A stretch of 48,523 nt of DNA from Verrucomicrobiales bacterium (GTDB taxonomy: Bacteria; Verrucomicrobiota; Verrucomicrobiia; Verrucomicrobiales; DEV007), in the NCBI GenBank assembly GCA_029213005.1, contig JARGPI010000042.1:1-48523 (forward strand), given 5' to 3'. Shown here in pieces: positions 1 through 9,016 of the stretch. A program made the translations under genes and the position numbers. The notes beneath the pieces are model-generated. The model worked only from the letters and a program-made list of their open reading frames with translations. It did not search any database and was not told where the DNA came from. Every line of letters starts with the position of its first letter. Positions within the stretch are counted from its first letter, which is position 1.

Positions 1-157
1 AATCGCAATTCATTCATTTCCCGCTTCGGTGTCTTTTTTTATGAGGCAACGCGCGTCCCGGCCAACTTTCAGCTTCACGCTTGTGTTTGGAGCCACGACA
101 TTCTAAACTGAGCCTTTTGGGGCCATTTTTCTGCTGACTGCTCCGTTGTACCTATTC

Positions 158-1465
158 ATGAAGCGCTATGTGCTGATATCTTTGGGGATTGGGGTTCTGA
201 TTGCTCTCGTGGTTTTGATCCTGTATTTTCTCCGTGTTTTTGAGCTGCCCGGGGCGTGGCTCAATCAGGTTTTTACATCGCGGGGCATCTATCCCAGCGG
301 CATGACGCCGGACCGTCTGGTCTGGGCGGAGGTCTCGGTTATTGCGATGATGGCGATCTGGATCTGCTGGTGTCTCTCCGACCTTTCTCAGGTTTCTCAA
401 AAGCTGATCATCGGCGTGATTTTTGCGATCATTGTGTTCGGGATTTCACCGAGCCTGGCGCTCTATGGGATCTTTTTCGAACCGTTTTCCTCGGTTTCCG
501 CTGTGATTCTGGCGGCGCTCGCCTCGCTCGGACTGGCGGGTAGCGAACTCGGAAAGCGGAAGCGAACTCTGGAAATGGTGTTGGGAAGGCGGGTCTCCCA
601 ACAAACGTTCAATGAGCTGATGGAGGCGCCGAAACCTCCGGTTTTTGAAGGGCACACCAAGGATGTCACCATTCTGACCTGTCGGATTTTCAATCGTACG
701 GAGTTGGTGGAGAGTCTTCCCCCGGCGGATTTTCTCAAAATGACCAATTTGTTCCGACGGGTAATCTCCGGGTTTCTGGCGACGAAGGGAGCTTATCTCG
801 ACGAGGCCGGTCCGGAATTGATCCGGGCCCATTTTGGTCTGCTTCGCTCCGATACCGATCACGCGGGAAAGGCGATCCGTGCTGCGCTTGATTTGCGGGC
901 CGCTCTGAAAACTCTGAATCAGGAATGTCTCGGGCGTTGGAACGAAGAGTTGCGGGCTGGAGTGGGGATCAGCTCCGGCGAAGTGGTCGCCGGGATTTAT
1001 GGATCAAAAGAACATTTTTTCCTGAGCGGGATCGGGCCTGAGGTGGATTTCAGCCGCCGGCTTTCAAAGGCGAATGTCCAGTATGGATCCGACTTGTTGA
1101 TCGGGCCGAAGACTTTTGTGCTGGTTCAGGAAATGGTCGAGGTGCGTCCCATGGAGATGTTTTACGATCCTGAAACTGGCTCGATGACCGAGATTTATCA
1201 ACTGCTGGCTCTGAAGGAGGATTTCGGAGAAAACAATCGTCAGCTCCGCGATCACTACTGGCAGGGGGTGATTCTGTTTCGTGAGAAAAAGTATCTCGAA
1301 GCGATCGAGAGCTTTTCCAAAGCGAGAATCCCGGGCAAAGACGACGGTCCCCTCGAGTATTTTATTTCCCGGGTGCAGGAGAAGCTGAGCGAGAGTCGCT
1401 CGGAAAATGAGTCAAAAAGCCAATTGACGGGTGAGGGACATTCGCGTCTTCTTGGCAATCTTTAA
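158..1465 (+). CDS. Membrane protein with degenerate class III nucleotide cyclase domain
   Basis: About 435 residues. Three to four hydrophobic segments fill the first ~130 residues, followed by a cytoplasmic class III adenylate/guanylate cyclase-like domain (about 165-340) and a short TPR-like helical tail (YWQGVILFREKKYLEAIESF). The fold is recognisable from RAGVGISSGEVVAGIYGS and the VDFSRRL segment. The two metal-binding aspartates are absent: the usual D-I-x-G-F-T is R-I-F-N-R-T (in ILTCRIFNRT), and the usual G-D-x-V is G-P-E-L. I infer a non-catalytic pseudo-cyclase, perhaps a nucleotide sensor or scaffold. The reading frame extends to a TTG at 146, but the ATG at 158 starts just before the first membrane helix and is preferred. 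recR begins 12 bp downstream on the same strand, so the two are probably co-transcribed. Confidence 0.75.
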   Translation: MKRYVLISLGIGVLIALVVLILYFLRVFELPGAWLNQVFTSRGIYPSGMTPDRLVWAEVSVIAMMAIWICWCLSDLSQVSQKLIIGVIFAIIVFGISPSLALYGIFFEPFSSVSAVILAALASLGLAGSELGKRKRTLEMVLGRRVSQQTFNELMEAPKPPVFEGHTKDVTILTCRIFNRTELVESLPPADFLKMTNLFRRVISGFLATKGAYLDEAGPELIRAHFGLLRSDTDHAGKAIRAALDLRAALKTLNQECLGRWNEELRAGVGISSGEVVAGIYGSKEHFFLSGIGPEVDFSRRLSKANVQYGSDLLIGPKTFVLVQEMVEVRPMEMFYDPETGSMTEIYQLLALKEDFGENNRQLRDHYWQGVILFREKKYLEAIESFSKARIPGKDDGPLEYFISRVQEKLSESRSENESKSQLTGEGHSRLLGNL

Positions 1466-1477
1466 GATTCGTTAACT

Positions 1478-2092
1478 ATGGCCGCGATTGATTATCCTGC
1501 TCCGATTAAAGCTCTGATTGCAAATCTGAAACAACTTCCCGGAGTCGGGCCGAAAAGCGCGGAACGGATCGCGGTTTGGTTGATTCAGCACGGTCGCGAG
1601 TTGACCGGTTCGCTTTCCAGTGCGCTGTCGGTTGCCGGCGAAACGGTCGGAGAGTGCGAGGTTTGCGGGTTCTTTTCCTCAGCCGGTGTTGAGTGCCAGA
1701 TCTGTGAGTCGCCGGGCCGCGAAGAGGATAGTTTGTGTGTGATTGAGCATCCCACCGATGTTTTGCTGCTCGAAAGGTCGGGCGCATTCAAAGGGCATTA
1801 TCACGTACTCCGGGGTAAAATTTCGCCGCTCGATAATGTCGGTCCAGACGATTTGAGGATCGCGGAGCTGCTTGATCGTCTCAAAAAGGGAAATTTTAAA
1901 GAGGCGATTCTAGCCTTGAGTGCCGATGTGGAGGGCGAAGCGACAGCGAATTACCTCGCCGACGTGCTTTCGGATTTCGATGGGGTTGCCGTGACCCGCC
2001 TCGCCCACGGAATTTCCGTCGGCGGCGGTCTGGAATCCGCTGATGAGTTGACTCTCCTGAGAGCTCTCGAAGGACGGATCGGGATGAAGTAA
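1478..2092 (+). CDS. recR: Recombination mediator protein RecR
   Basis: At 204 residues it has the normal RecR length and layout. An N-terminal helix-hairpin-helix (LPGVGPKSAERIAVWLI) is followed by a C4 zinc finger (CEVCG...CQICESPGR, about residues 58-75) and a Toprim domain (LCVIEHPTDVLLLERSGAF onward). The C-terminal segment VTRLAHGISVGGGLESADELTL is the typical Walker-B-like RecR end. In the RecFOR pathway, RecR acts with RecO, and in some species RecF, to load RecA on SSB-coated gapped DNA. It usually sits behind dnaX; here the upstream gene is instead the pseudo-cyclase, so the classical dnaX-ybaB-recR arrangement is not present. Confidence 0.97.
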   Translation: MAAIDYPAPIKALIANLKQLPGVGPKSAERIAVWLIQHGRELTGSLSSALSVAGETVGECEVCGFFSSAGVECQICESPGREEDSLCVIEHPTDVLLLERSGAFKGHYHVLRGKISPLDNVGPDDLRIAELLDRLKKGNFKEAILALSADVEGEATANYLADVLSDFDGVAVTRLAHGISVGGGLESADELTLLRALEGRIGMK

Positions 2093-2118
2093 GGCGCGCA
2101 TTTCTGCCCGCACTTTCG

Positions 2119-3651
2119 TTACGAAATCAGGCTCTTTCCGGTCATTGCGGCCGGTTTCTCGATGTCCATCAGATCGAGGATAGTCGGAGCGATATCGGCC
2201 AGTTTTCCGTCGGCAAGCTTCACTTTGTCGCCATCATCCCCAACGTAGATCATGTGGACCAGGTTGGTGGTGTGAGCGGTGTGCGGAGAGCCGTCGGGCT
2301 TGATCATCTGCTCGCAGTTACCGTGGTCGGCCGTGATCAGCAGTTTACCGCCAAGTGAAAGCGTCTTCTCGACCACTTTCTTGACGGCAGCATCGATGGT
2401 CTCAACCGCTTTGATCGCTGCGGGGACAAAACCGGTGTGGCCCACCATGTCGGGGTTGGCGTAGTTTACGATCACCATATCGAATTCGCCGAGGCGTTCC
2501 ATGAGGACGTCAGTGACTTCTCCTGCGGACATTTCCGGCTTCTCATCGTAGGTTTTTACATCCTGCGGCGACTGGCGGAGAACACGCTCTTCCCCTTCGA
2601 AAGGCTCTTCGAGTCCTCCGTTAAAAAAGAAGGAAACGTGCGGGTATTTCTCGGTTTCGGCGAGACGCAGCTGAGTTTTCCCGGCTTCTGAAACCACTTT
2701 TCCCAGAACGTCGTCAAGTTCTTCAGGAGGGAACGCGGCGGGACAATCGTAAGTCTCGTCGTATTCCGTCATGGTCAGAAAGTGGACCTTGGGAACCACT
2801 CCGCGGTCGAAACCGTCAAAATTTTCGTCCAGTAACGCGGTGCTGAACTGGCGGGCGCGATCGGCGCGGAAGTTGAAGAAAAGGACGACATCGCCGTCCC
2901 GAACCCGCTGTTTTTCATAGGCATCGAAGATCATCGCTGGCATAAATTCGTCAGTCGTGTCGGCTTCGTATTTGTCGCGAACCGCTTCAGACGCGAGGAT
3001 TTCCTGCTTTTGGCCGATGCCGTGGACGATGGCGTCCCATCCGATCTTGGTCCGCTCCCATCGCTTGTCCCGATCCATTGCGTAATAACGACCGACGACA
3101 GTGGCGATTTTCGCGCCGTAAGGCGCCAACTTGTCTTCGCAATAGCTGAGATAGTCTTTCCCTCCGGTTGGTGAAGTGTCGCGACCATCGGTGATGGCGT
3201 GAAGCATGATGTCATCAACGCCCGCCTTTTTTGCCTCGGCGGCGAGAGCGATAATGTGATCCTGATGGCTGTGAACTCCGCCATCGGAAACCAGTCCAAT
3301 AAGATGGAGTCGGCCGGTTTTCGCTTTCTCAAAAGCTTTTTTCAGCTCTTCGTTGGTGCCGAGCTCACCGTCGGTGATCGCTTTATTGATCCGGGTTAAG
3401 TCCTGGTAAACGACTCGCCCGGCTCCGAGGTTGAGGTGCCCGACTTCGGAGTTACCCATCTGGCCTTCCGGCAGGCCGACATCGAGACCACTGGCACTGA
3501 TGTGGCAGACCGGATATTTCGCCATCAACTCATCTGTGAACGGAGTATTTGCCAGTCTCGGGCAATCCCCGTTCTTCTCTGCGCCTGCTTCTCCATCGGG
3601 ATTGTCGCCCCAACCATCACGAATGATCAATACTACCGGTTTTTTCGCCAT
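2119..3651 (-). CDS. gpmI: 2,3-bisphosphoglycerate-independent phosphoglycerate mutase
   Basis: 510 residues, full length for the Mn-dependent iPGM of the alkaline phosphatase superfamily. It interconverts 3- and 2-phosphoglycerate in glycolysis and gluconeogenesis. The N-terminus VVLIIRDGWGDNPDG carries the first metal-binding Asp. The catalytic serine is in QMGNSEVGHLNLGAGR (about residues 63-78). HAITDGRDTSPTGGKDYL, YYAMDRDKRWERT and FNFRADRAR are substrate-site motifs, and DMVGHTG and LLITADHGNCEQM carry the second-half metal ligands. It converges with recR (26 bp between stops). The AI-2E-type permease gene ends 49 bp upstream on the same strand, so read-through from it is possible. Confidence 0.97.
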   Translation of the reverse strand: MAKKPVVLIIRDGWGDNPDGEAGAEKNGDCPRLANTPFTDELMAKYPVCHISASGLDVGLPEGQMGNSEVGHLNLGAGRVVYQDLTRINKAITDGELGTNEELKKAFEKAKTGRLHLIGLVSDGGVHSHQDHIIALAAEAKKAGVDDIMLHAITDGRDTSPTGGKDYLSYCEDKLAPYGAKIATVVGRYYAMDRDKRWERTKIGWDAIVHGIGQKQEILASEAVRDKYEADTTDEFMPAMIFDAYEKQRVRDGDVVLFFNFRADRARQFSTALLDENFDGFDRGVVPKVHFLTMTEYDETYDCPAAFPPEELDDVLGKVVSEAGKTQLRLAETEKYPHVSFFFNGGLEEPFEGEERVLRQSPQDVKTYDEKPEMSAGEVTDVLMERLGEFDMVIVNYANPDMVGHTGFVPAAIKAVETIDAAVKKVVEKTLSLGGKLLITADHGNCEQMIKPDGSPHTAHTTNLVHMIYVGDDGDKVKLADGKLADIAPTILDLMDIEKPAAMTGKSLIS

Positions 3652-3700
3652 GTCGGGATTATTGGGTAAAAAAGAACCTAAGCAAGAGGTCTTTCAGACT

Positions 3701-5260
3701 TTAGGTCGCTTCGGGCTCGGGAGCCTCGGTTTCGATAGCGGGCGCTTCGTTTTCCGGGCGGATTCGTTTCACCCAGACATATCGCCGGAAAAGAACCTTG
3801 ATCGAAGCGGTCAATGGCACCGCAAGCAGAGCTCCTAACAAACCACCCAGTAAAAACGACCAGAAAAGCACCGAGAAAATAACGGTCAACGGATGCAGAC
3901 CGACGGAATCCCCGACAATCTTAGGAGCGGTGACAAGTCCATTGATTTGCTGGAGAGTGAAGAAAATCGCTATAACGATAAGCGGGTAGAACCACATGTT
4001 GGGAAGGAACGACCAGGCGTTCACCAGGTATTCGGCCCGTTTTCCGGATTCGATCACAGACAGGATTTCTTTGCGGACCGAGACTCCGTTTTCGAGCTGC
4101 ACTTGCATGATTTTTCCGACAGCGGGTGGAGTCGGGTTGTCGACGTCTTCAGGTATTTCTGTTTCTGCGCCATCCGTCGCGGGAGTGGTTTGATCCAACG
4201 GAATCCATCCTTTTACGATCTGACCGTTATCTCCTGCGACATTTACCCAGGTGACGGCTTTCACGTCGGTGACGTATTTCTTTTTCCCTTTCACCATCTG
4301 GACCTGATTGGCTCCGACGCTGGATTCAAGCGGGTATCTGACGACATCTTTATCGCTGAAATGAACGATCGCGATCAAGACGGCGGGAATCATCACCAAT
4401 GCGTTTCCGATGTAGGGGATCAGGCCTAGAATCGCGAGAAATACTCCGATCAGAAGTGCGTGTGGCAGTTGCAGAACCAAAGACAGGGTAATCGCGACGA
4501 GAGCACCATCGATCAAACTGACGACCATTTGTCCGCGGAAAAAGGAGATCAGGTATTGATTTACCTCTTGCAGCGTTTCGACGACTTCGTCCTTAAAGGC
4601 AGAGGCCCGGAGTGGCAGGTAATCACTCCAGGTGGATTTGATGACGTGACTCTCCTTCAGGAAAAAGAAGAGATAGATCGGGACGAGGATCAGCCCCAGC
4701 AAATAGCCGAAAAATCCAAATGCCCCCATTAGCCGGTCCCAGGTCCACGCACCGACTTTTTGACTCACTTTTGCCCCTTCCTCTGAGATCCACTCGATGC
4801 CGCTGTCGTAGTACTTTCGGGCAATCGGGCTGTTGAGCCGGGTTTGAACGTCGTTGACGCCTTTTCTGGCCAGCTCGGAAATCTGCGCCTTGTGCTTGTC
4901 CCAGTCCTCGATCACTTCGCGGGCCTGCCCGAAGCTGGGGACCACCACGGCGACGATCAGCAGGACGACCATGACGAGAAATCCAGTGTAAACCACATAC
5001 ATACTGGTGCGGTGTTTCCATCGCATCTTCCTCCGGACGAGATAAATGATCGGTTCGAGCAGGTAGGCGATAATTCCGGCGATGGCGATCGGGACCAAAA
5101 TCGGCTGGAGGTAACCCAGCACTTTGCCTCCAAGGATAATCGAGCCAACGCTGATGGCGGCGATCACTACGATTGAGATGGCGGTCAGCGCTCCCCAAAA
5201 CATCCGTCTCTGGAAATTCGTAGGATAGCCCGGTTGGGATTCGTCGATGTCTTCGTCCAT
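3701..5260 (-). CDS. AI-2E family transporter with inserted soluble domain
   Basis: 519 residues, against about 350 for the usual AI-2E/PerM (PF01594) permease. Paired N-terminal helices (about 20-75 and 85-108), a soluble coiled segment with SFGQAREVIEDW, and the C-terminal helices with IGNALVMIPAVLIAIVHF and LLGGLLGALLAVPLTASIKVL are all family-typical. Residues about 305-410 are an extra soluble domain between the last two hydrophobic blocks, containing VTWVNVAGDNGQIVKGWIPL (SH3-like in appearance) and a Pro/Glu-rich linker. The family exports small molecules or acts in ion antiport, and the substrate here cannot be named. The acidic C-terminus (ENEAPAIETEAPEPEAT) is cytoplasmic. It is divergent from obg across a 180-bp gap. 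Confidence 0.85.
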   Translation of the reverse strand: MDEDIDESQPGYPTNFQRRMFWGALTAISIVVIAAISVGSIILGGKVLGYLQPILVPIAIAGIIAYLLEPIIYLVRRKMRWKHRTSMYVVYTGFLVMVVLLIVAVVVPSFGQAREVIEDWDKHKAQISELARKGVNDVQTRLNSPIARKYYDSGIEWISEEGAKVSQKVGAWTWDRLMGAFGFFGYLLGLILVPIYLFFFLKESHVIKSTWSDYLPLRASAFKDEVVETLQEVNQYLISFFRGQMVVSLIDGALVAITLSLVLQLPHALLIGVFLAILGLIPYIGNALVMIPAVLIAIVHFSDKDVVRYPLESSVGANQVQMVKGKKKYVTDVKAVTWVNVAGDNGQIVKGWIPLDQTTPATDGAETEIPEDVDNPTPPAVGKIMQVQLENGVSVRKEILSVIESGKRAEYLVNAWSFLPNMWFYPLIVIAIFFTLQQINGLVTAPKIVGDSVGLHPLTVIFSVLFWSFLLGGLLGALLAVPLTASIKVLFRRYVWVKRIRPENEAPAIETEAPEPEAT

Positions 5261-5440
5261 TTTTTGAAGTTAGCGGCGATTTGCCACCGGATTTGAGTTT
5301 GTTGGTATTGCAGAAGCGAGGCGATTATAAAATACAGTCCGAATTATCGAAAAGGAAACATGATTATCAGTGAGGATAAAAGTTCTTTACTGCAATGAAC
5401 GATAGACTTTTGCTCGACTAGTCGTTTATTCCCCCTCGCG

Positions 5441-6709
5441 ATGTTTGTTGATCACATCAAAATTTACGCCAAGGCTGGCGACGGAGGAAACGGATGCTGT
5501 AGCTTCCGTCGGGAGAAGTTTGTACCGAAGGGTGGACCCGATGGTGGAGATGGAGGCCGGGGAGCTGATGTGATTCTGGAAGTGGATCATCACACCGATA
5601 ATTTGCGGGACTTCTTTTACCGTCCGAAGTGGAAGGCCGATAACGGCCGTCCCGGAGAAGGCGCGAAGAAGACCGGTAAATCGGGTAAAGCCATGGTTCT
5701 TAAGGTTCCACCGGGTACGATCGTGTACCGCTGCGCCCCTCCGAAGTCAGAAGTTCCCGATGCCGATATGGAGACACCTGACGATGCTGACTGGACCGGT
5801 CGCTTCGAGGATGACGACGACGGCGGATCTCTCGTCCTGATGGACCGGGAGGAAGGGCTCGAGGATGAAGACGGCGAACTCGACGAAGAAGAGGAAAGCT
5901 CCAGCGGCCCTGACATGTTGGTCGACGATGGGGAGTTTGACGATGATTTCGATGACGACGAAGCTTTTGTCGAAGAAGAGCCGGAAGAGGAAGGTGAAAA
6001 GCATCCTTTTGGTGAAGTGATTGCGGATTTAACGAAAATCGGCGAGCGCTTCACTCTTTGTGAAGCGGGTACCGGCGGTAAAGGCAACTGGCGTTTCCGG
6101 ACTGATACGAATCAGGCTCCGATCGAATACACACCCGGAACCAAGGGCGAAGACGGCTGGTTCTATCTTGAACTGAGAAAGATCGCTGATGTCGGGCTCG
6201 TCGGATTTCCCAATGCGGGGAAATCAACTCTGCTCGGTGCGCTTTCCAATGCGACCCCGAAAGTGGCTGCTTATCCTTTCACCACTTTGAAGCCGATGGT
6301 CGGCGTAGTTGAGTATCCCGGATTTGTCCGGCTCACTGTCGCCGATATTCCCGGTTTGATCGAAGGCGCCCACCAGAATGTCGGCCTTGGGCATGACTTT
6401 TTGCGCCACATCAGTCGTTGTAGCGTTTTCCTGTTTGTCGTTGATACCGCAGCTGTTGATCTCCGGGATCCAATTTCGGATATTCAGATTTTGCGTAAAG
6501 AACTCAAACTGTTTGATGAAGAGTTGACCGGACGTCCCTGGATTATTGTGGCCAACAAAATCGATTTGGAAGAGTCCGAGCTGTTTCTCGAGCCATTGCG
6601 GAACCGATTCCCGAATCAGAAGATTATGGCAATTTCGGCGAAAGACGGTCAGGGAATTGACGAGCTTCGCAAAGATTTGTGCGAGATGGTCGGGAAACGT
6701 CCTGAATAG
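5441..6709 (+). CDS. obg: Obg GTPase with long acidic insertion
   Basis: 422 residues. The glycine-rich Obg fold starts immediately (MFVDHIKIYAKAGDGGNGCCSF at the N-terminus) and the G domain follows: G1 GFPNAGKST (about residue 253), G3 DIPG (about 301), G4 NKID (about 371), G5 ISAKDG. Obg is an essential, ribosome-associated GTPase linked to 50S assembly and growth control. Oddity: between PPGTIVYR and FGEVIADLTKIGERF, normally adjacent in the Obg fold, there are about 95 extra residues (about 96-189), overwhelmingly Asp/Glu. The usual C-terminal OCT domain is absent; the protein ends shortly after the G domain. The rplU-rpmA genes that commonly precede obg are not here. A perfect palindrome cgactagtcg lies at 5415-5424, 17 bp before the start; its role is unknown. 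Confidence 0.95.
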   Translation: MFVDHIKIYAKAGDGGNGCCSFRREKFVPKGGPDGGDGGRGADVILEVDHHTDNLRDFFYRPKWKADNGRPGEGAKKTGKSGKAMVLKVPPGTIVYRCAPPKSEVPDADMETPDDADWTGRFEDDDDGGSLVLMDREEGLEDEDGELDEEEESSSGPDMLVDDGEFDDDFDDDEAFVEEEPEEEGEKHPFGEVIADLTKIGERFTLCEAGTGGKGNWRFRTDTNQAPIEYTPGTKGEDGWFYLELRKIADVGLVGFPNAGKSTLLGALSNATPKVAAYPFTTLKPMVGVVEYPGFVRLTVADIPGLIEGAHQNVGLGHDFLRHISRCSVFLFVVDTAAVDLRDPISDIQILRKELKLFDEELTGRPWIIVANKIDLEESELFLEPLRNRFPNQKIMAISAKDGQGIDELRKDLCEMVGKRPE

Positions 6710-6782
6710 GGGCTGTCCCGGTAGTGAAAGAAAGAAGTTTCATCGCGCTGTCTCCACGGCATAGTGAAGTCTTCTTTTCTTC

Positions 6783-8264
6783 ATGAAAAAACTGTTTCTC
6801 GTTCTTTTAGTTCTCGGGTTGATCGTGCTTGCAGCGATCGGATCTATCCCGATTTTTACCAAAGTGGTCGGGCCCAGATTCATTCAGGTGAGCCCGCCCA
6901 CGGGGCAGGCAATCGGTGAGTTCGATGCGCCGAAATCGGAAACCTCCGTCCTCTCGGTGACGATGGATCTGCCGGTTGATGCTCTCGCCGCCGTGATGAA
7001 CCGCGAGGCACCTCGCGAAATCAGCGAGAATCAGAAGAAAGATTTTCACAAACGGGTCAAAAACGGAACGCTGCAATGGAAGATGGCGCGGGGAGATATC
7101 GCGCTTCAAAACACCGGGCAGGGGCTCGCGTTTAATTTGCCGATCGGTGGTGTCGCGCTCGCCGCCGGGATGCTGGATGCCAGAATCATCTCCCTGCCGA
7201 TTCAGGGAAAGGCGGATTTGAGGGGGAATATCATGGGCCTTCTCCGTCCTACATTGTCTGAAAATTGGCAAATGAGTCCCAATGTCCAGCCTCTGTTAAA
7301 ACTTTCTCAGGCAGATCTCAGTCTCGATCCAATCGGAACGGTGAGTGCCCGCGGATTTATTGAGGAAGCGGCCAATCCGATTATTCAGCGGGAAGCGGCG
7401 AAGCTGGGGCCAAAAGTCATCAAGGAGCTCGATTTTAAAGCTGATGTCCAGAAATTGTGGGACGAGGCGCACGTCATCGAGAAAATCAACGATGATCCAT
7501 CGGCCTGGATCATTGTCGATCCGCAAAGAGTCGTTCTAGGGCCGGTAAATTACAGCAATCCCTCCACGATCTCAGTCGATCTCTCAATGATCGCCCAGTC
7601 TTTCGTGAGTAATACCGAAGCTGACGAGCCGGTGCCCGAGCCGCTCCCCAATCTGGATCTCCAGACAACGGTTTCTCCCACTGACATTAGAATTCCTATT
7701 GTCGCGAACATTTCAGAACTGAATACCGCTCTGCAAAAAGAAAATATTTCGATGGATACCAAGGTGGGGGCCACCGTGAATATCACCGAACCTGAGGTCC
7801 AGGTGGGACAGGGAGGTCGTCTCAATATCAGCCTGAATATTCAGGCCGGCGGAGGTGCCTGGGGGCGTGGTGTGTCGGGTCGCATCTGGCTCGAGGGCAA
7901 GCCGATCATCGATTACGAGAACCAAACTCTCGGGCTGACCGAAGTCACACTGACCGTGGAAAGTCGGCAGGCGCTTTCAAAAGCTGCGGTCTGGTTGTTG
8001 GAAGAATTACTCGTCAAAACGATCGAACGGGAACTGCGCGCCGATCTGAAAGAGCACATTCCCGAGTTGGAAGAGGAAATCCAAAAGTTCCTCACCTCCG
8101 GGGAACTGCCCGATGACATTCAGGTCATCGTCGGAAATCCAGAAGTCAAACTACTCGATGTCTACACCATTACCCGCACCGCGGAGGGATCCGAACCCGC
8201 CCCCGGAATCGTCGTGGTTCTGGGCGGGAAGGGGAATATCATCGTGCGGTTGTCAGATATTTAA
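6783..8264 (+). CDS. DUF4403-like envelope protein
   Basis: 493 residues with an N-terminal hydrophobic segment (about 3-25, KKLFLVLLVLGLIVLAAIG) that is either a signal peptide or an anchor, so the bulk is probably periplasmic. The body is a beta-rich two-repeat protein. The first repeat opens with VTMDLPVDALAAVMNREAPREI and the second with IRIPIVANISELNTALQKENI. The order of motifs (LSLDPIGTVSARGFIEEAANPII, then KVIKELDFKADVQKLWDEAH, then WIIVDPQRVVLGPVNY) matches my recollection of the DUF4403 family (PF14356). No enzyme motif is visible and the function is unknown. It lies 73 bp after obg on the same strand. Confidence 0.65.
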   Translation: MKKLFLVLLVLGLIVLAAIGSIPIFTKVVGPRFIQVSPPTGQAIGEFDAPKSETSVLSVTMDLPVDALAAVMNREAPREISENQKKDFHKRVKNGTLQWKMARGDIALQNTGQGLAFNLPIGGVALAAGMLDARIISLPIQGKADLRGNIMGLLRPTLSENWQMSPNVQPLLKLSQADLSLDPIGTVSARGFIEEAANPIIQREAAKLGPKVIKELDFKADVQKLWDEAHVIEKINDDPSAWIIVDPQRVVLGPVNYSNPSTISVDLSMIAQSFVSNTEADEPVPEPLPNLDLQTTVSPTDIRIPIVANISELNTALQKENISMDTKVGATVNITEPEVQVGQGGRLNISLNIQAGGGAWGRGVSGRIWLEGKPIIDYENQTLGLTEVTLTVESRQALSKAAVWLLEELLVKTIERELRADLKEHIPELEEEIQKFLTSGELPDDIQVIVGNPEVKLLDVYTITRTAEGSEPAPGIVVVLGGKGNIIVRLSDI

Positions 8265-8287
8265 GTGAGGCTGCAATATTCTATCAA

Positions 8288-9013
8288 CTAATAATTGAGC
8301 GCCCGAATCAAGTAATCCATCTCGGCTGCCATGTCAGCTTCGGTCTCCGAATCGAGAGTTGCCGCAATCTCGGTCTTAACGTTCTCGCGTAAGCGGCGAC
8401 GAAGTCGGTGAATCGCCACCTTGAGTGCTCCCTCGCTCATTCTCAGTTTGGCAGCCACCTCGGCTTGGGAAATGTCTACCGGCTCGCCAGTCAACCATGG
8501 CTTCAGTGCTTCGAATGGTGCGCCGCTCCCCTGCTTGTCCGCCAGCGCATCGAGGGCGCGCCCCAAGACCGCAAGCGCCCAATGTCGATCGAAAAAGGCG
8601 TCTCCGGGCGGGTCCGATGCCGAAATCTGTTCGACGGAAAGGCCTCCACCGGAACTCGTGTTGGGGGGTCCTGTATCGAGCGAGATCGGCCTTTCTCCTC
8701 CGCCACGCTTTGCTGCCGCATTTCGAACCCACTCGTCGCGAAGGAAATGCTTCACCGCTCCCAGCAGGTAGGAACGAAATTTCCCGTCTCCCTTTTTCAG
8801 GTTTCCCAGTGTGTCGCGTTCCAGGAGGCTCGCGAAAAAAGCGTGGGTCAGGTCTCGGGACAAGTCTTTGCCCACAGAATGGAGAATAAAAGCGTGGACC
8901 GGGGCGTAGTAGGCCTCACACAATTCGGAAAGCGCTAACTTCGCGTCCGACGACTCCCCGCGGGCCGCCAGAACGCGAGTCCAGTGTGTAGTATGAAAAG
9001 ATTCCGTAGGCAC
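8288..9013 (-). CDS. ECF-type RNA polymerase sigma factor, kinase-linked
   Basis: 241 residues with a GTG start. Region 2 is recognisable (AYYAPVHAFILHSVGKDLSRDLTHAFFASLLER and GKFRSYLLGAVKHFLRDEW). Region 4 holds a helix-turn-helix (DISQAEVAAKLRMSEGALKVAIHRLRRRLRE, about 180-210). The N-terminus (FHTTHWTRVLAA) and C-terminal MDYLIRALN tail resemble sigma factors found beside Ser/Thr kinases in Planctomycetes and Verrucomicrobia. It begins only 3 bp after the kinase stop, so the two are translationally coupled. By analogy with kinase-linked ECF groups, phosphorylation may control it; no anti-sigma gene is adjacent. Confidence 0.85.
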   Translation of the reverse strand: MPTESFHTTHWTRVLAARGESSDAKLALSELCEAYYAPVHAFILHSVGKDLSRDLTHAFFASLLERDTLGNLKKGDGKFRSYLLGAVKHFLRDEWVRNAAAKRGGGERPISLDTGPPNTSSGGGLSVEQISASDPPGDAFFDRHWALAVLGRALDALADKQGSGAPFEALKPWLTGEPVDISQAEVAAKLRMSEGALKVAIHRLRRRLRENVKTEIAATLDSETEADMAAEMDYLIRALNY

Positions 9014-9016
9014 GAT

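Noticed and set aside
1..17. Possible start of a divergent minus-strand gene at the left edge (cat at 15-17)
   Set aside because: Only about five codons are visible, too little to support a gene.
5617..6087. 156-codon Ser-rich open frame on the minus strand inside obg
   Set aside because: It is the complement of Asp/Glu codons (GAC/GAA) of the acidic insertion; repetitive composition keeps the reverse frame open.
8408..8938. Long plus-strand frames opposite the sigma factor gene
   Set aside because: They are shadows of a high-GC third-position gene; the minus-strand frame has clear sigma regions 2 and 4.
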